Source: Azospirillum cavernae (lineage in GTDB: Bacteria > Pseudomonadota > Alphaproteobacteria > Azospirillales > Azospirillaceae). From it: a stretch of DNA of 64,000 nucleotides. The notes under the pieces are model-generated. The model saw nothing but the letters and a program-made list of their open reading frames with translations, had not been told where the DNA came from and made no database searches. A program made the position numbers and the translations under genes. Below, piece after piece: positions 62,482 to 64,000 of this stretch (position 1 is the stretch's first letter; each line of letters begins with the position of its first letter). The stretch is taken from positions 2,501-66,500 of the forward strand of contig NZ_QYUL01000001.1 in NCBI RefSeq assembly GCF_003590795.1. Direction: 5' to 3'.

Positions 62482-64000
62482 TTACTTCTTGGGCTTCTTG
62501 CCCGCGTCGGCGGGCGGAGCCGCCGGTTCGCCGCCGCCGCCCAGCAGCGGGGCCATGTCGGCGCCGTTCAGCAAAAGCTGGCCGCTGTCGGTCATCTCGA
62601 TCTTGTAGCTGCGGATTTCGGCGCCGCTCTCGTCCTTGCTGATTTGGCCCATCGCCTGAAGCATGCCGATCATGCCCAGCGCGTCCTGGGCGTCCTTGTC
62701 CGGTTTCGCGCCGGGGGCGGGCTGCATCGCCTTGGCCGCCGCGTCCAGACCCTTCAGCAGAATGGTGGTGGCGCCGGTGACGCCGAAGGCCGATTGCGCG
62801 GCGACCCGCATCGCCCCGGTGGCGGTGGCGGTGGTGGCCGGAGCCTCCACCTTCAGCGCGTCGAGCCGCAACTCGGCTCCGGCCTCGACCAGGGCCGCCA
62901 TCGTCTTGGCGATGATCGCGTCGGGGGTGGCCAGCGGGGTCGCGGGCGCCGGAGCGGCCTTGGCCTTGCTGTCCTTCTTGGCGGATTTGGCGGCCTTGGC
63001 CTTTTCCTCGGCTTCGGTGGCGAGCGCCAGATCGCTCAGACCCTGCCACAGCGCGGCGTTCGGCAGCTTGGCCACCGACAGGCCGAATTCAACCGTTTTC
63101 GGCGTGAAGGCCGTCGGCGCGACCGAGGGGGTGATGGCGAAATCACGGGCCGCCATGCCAAGGCTGATGGTCGAAAAATCCTGATCGAGGTCGGTGACGC
63201 CGCCGGTGACGGTCAGTTGGCCAAGATCGACCTTGGACCCGTCGGCGCTGTCGCTTCCGCTCAAGCCGGTCAGGCTCATGCGGGTGGTGAAGCCGCCGAT
63301 GACGCCGCGCAGGGTCGGCAGAACATCCGCCACGCTGGGCGGTTTGCCGGTGGCGGTGACGCGCTGGGCCATCGCTTGCAGGGCGCTGATCTTGGTGAAA
63401 TCGGCGCGGCTGTAGGCGTTCTCCACCGACAGCCCGGCGATCTTGAAGGCTTCACGCTTCTTCTCGTCCAGGGCGGCGACGTTGCTGATCGTGATGGCCG
63501 AGGGGCCGGACCAGGTGGTGGGGCCGTCGGCCTTCAGATCCTGTTTCAGCGTCACCGCCCCGATGGTGACGGCGCCCTTGCCGTCCGGGCTGGTGATGGC
63601 GATGTCGTTGAACGCGCCATCCATCGTCAGCAGGGTTTCCAGCGGGGCCGACCAGGTCCCGGTGAAGGTCTGGCGACCCAGCGCGATGGAGGCGGAGTCC
63701 TTGTAATCCTCCCCCTCGTCATCCAGGCTTTGGACGGCGATCTTGCCGGGCAGGGTGACGCTGACGCCGAACAGGCCGCCGTCGCGCGGGGTGACGCTGA
63801 GCAGCACGGTGCCGACCTCGATCCGCACGCCGTCGGCGCCTTCCGCCGCCAAACGGGGCAGGGCGATGTCGTAATGGTCGCCTGAGGCCTTGACCGTCGG
63901 TTCGCCGTCCCATTCAAAGCCGAAGCCTTCGCTGTCGTCGCTGGCGGGGGGCATCCAGCGGGTCAGACCGCTTTTCAACGTGGTGGCCAGCGCGCGGGCG
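62482..64000 (-). CDS. DUF2125 protein, N-terminal part cut by window end
   Basis: The frame is open through the right window edge, reading ALATTLKSGLTRWM before the visible body, so the N-terminus with a likely signal sequence is missing. About 505 residues are seen: a beta-rich repeat-like protein with VTLPGKIAVQSL, GPSAITISNVAALDE, VTGGVTDLDQDFS, and a late Lys/Ala-rich helix (KAKAAKSAKKDSKAKAAPAP). This fits the DUF2125 family of alphaproteobacterial envelope proteins. Function unknown. Confidence 0.78.
   Translation of the reverse strand, partial: ARALATTLKSGLTRWMPPASDDSEGFGFEWDGEPTVKASGDHYDIALPRLAAEGADGVRIEVGTVLLSVTPRDGGLFGVSVTLPGKIAVQSLDDEGEDYKDSASIALGRQTFTGTWSAPLETLLTMDGAFNDIAITSPDGKGAVTIGAVTLKQDLKADGPTTWSGPSAITISNVAALDEKKREAFKIAGLSVENAYSRADFTKISALQAMAQRVTATGKPPSVADVLPTLRGVIGGFTTRMSLTGLSGSDSADGSKVDLGQLTVTGGVTDLDQDFSTISLGMAARDFAITPSVAPTAFTPKTVEFGLSVAKLPNAALWQGLSDLALATEAEEKAKAAKSAKKDSKAKAAPAPATPLATPDAIIAKTMAALVEAGAELRLDALKVEAPATTATATGAMRVAAQSAFGVTGATTILLKGLDAAAKAMQPAPGAKPDKDAQDALGMIGMLQAMGQISKDESGAEIRSYKIEMTDSGQLLLNGADMAPLLGGGGEPAAPPADAGKKPKK

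Overview
The window is GC-rich, gene-dense chromosomal DNA from a Gram-negative alphaproteobacterium, most likely in Rhodospirillales. The clues are a Fur with the typical alphaproteobacterial sequence, a CheZ-type phosphatase, two chemoreceptors, three c-di-GMP proteins, a DUF2125 protein, NagB-II instead of classical NagB, and a Gram-negative porin. This assignment rests on gene content and is not a database match. No rRNA, tRNA, CRISPR array or phage module was seen.

Layout. 1-7.5 kb: the end of a PhnD-like binding protein next to a hybrid histidine kinase, a HerA-like ATPase and a PAS-GGDEF-EAL protein. 7.6-15.6 kb: a short PstS-like lipoprotein, a LysR regulator, an MDR oxidoreductase, a small lipoprotein, a porin, zwf and a chemoreceptor. 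15.7-26.2 kb: an amino-sugar locus. nagA, nagB-II, a GntR/HutC regulator and murQ run left. A CUT1 sugar ABC transporter, a hexose-phosphate mutarotase and a BadF-type kinase run right. The shared control region and the regulator's own leader carry TTGGT(C/A)T half-sites like those of NagR/DasR. Together the genes would import an amino sugar, phosphorylate it, deacetylate and deaminate it to fructose-6-P, and feed in MurNAc-6-P through MurQ.

26.3-36.9 kb: an EAL-CBS-GGDEF protein, a GNAT enzyme, a Dpp/Opp-like transporter lacking a binding protein, mtnA, several small unknown genes and a DegP/HtrA-like protease. 36.9-38.6 kb: a low-GC insertion with one orphan membrane-protein gene and an IS5-type transposase remnant, bracketed by two about 165-bp near-identical copies of the protease start region. 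38.7-42.7 kb: a CheZ-like phosphatase with polyproline tracts and two FliM-like C-terminal peptides, a pentapeptide-repeat protein and a second chemoreceptor.

42.9-51.4 kb: ihfB, lapA, an ornithine cyclodeaminase-family gene, a 38-bp perfect inverted repeat around AT-rich DNA, pyrF-trpF, a DgcZ-like zinc-sensing diguanylate cyclase, upp, a pirin, an IalB-like protein and psuG. 51.5-64 kb: an Rrf2 regulator with cysK, a two-repeat protein, a MoeB/ThiF-DsrE pair, a carboxymuconolactone decarboxylase-ECF41 sigma module with a candidate self-regulated promoter, a degenerate receiver, a HAD phosphatase, fur, a histidine kinase, htpG and a DUF2125 protein cut by the window end. Most of this is ordinary core genome. 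The parts most worth a second look are the insertion at 37-38.5 kb, the unusual CheZ, the ECF41 module, the inverted-repeat element at 44.8 kb and the operator pattern of the amino-sugar locus.
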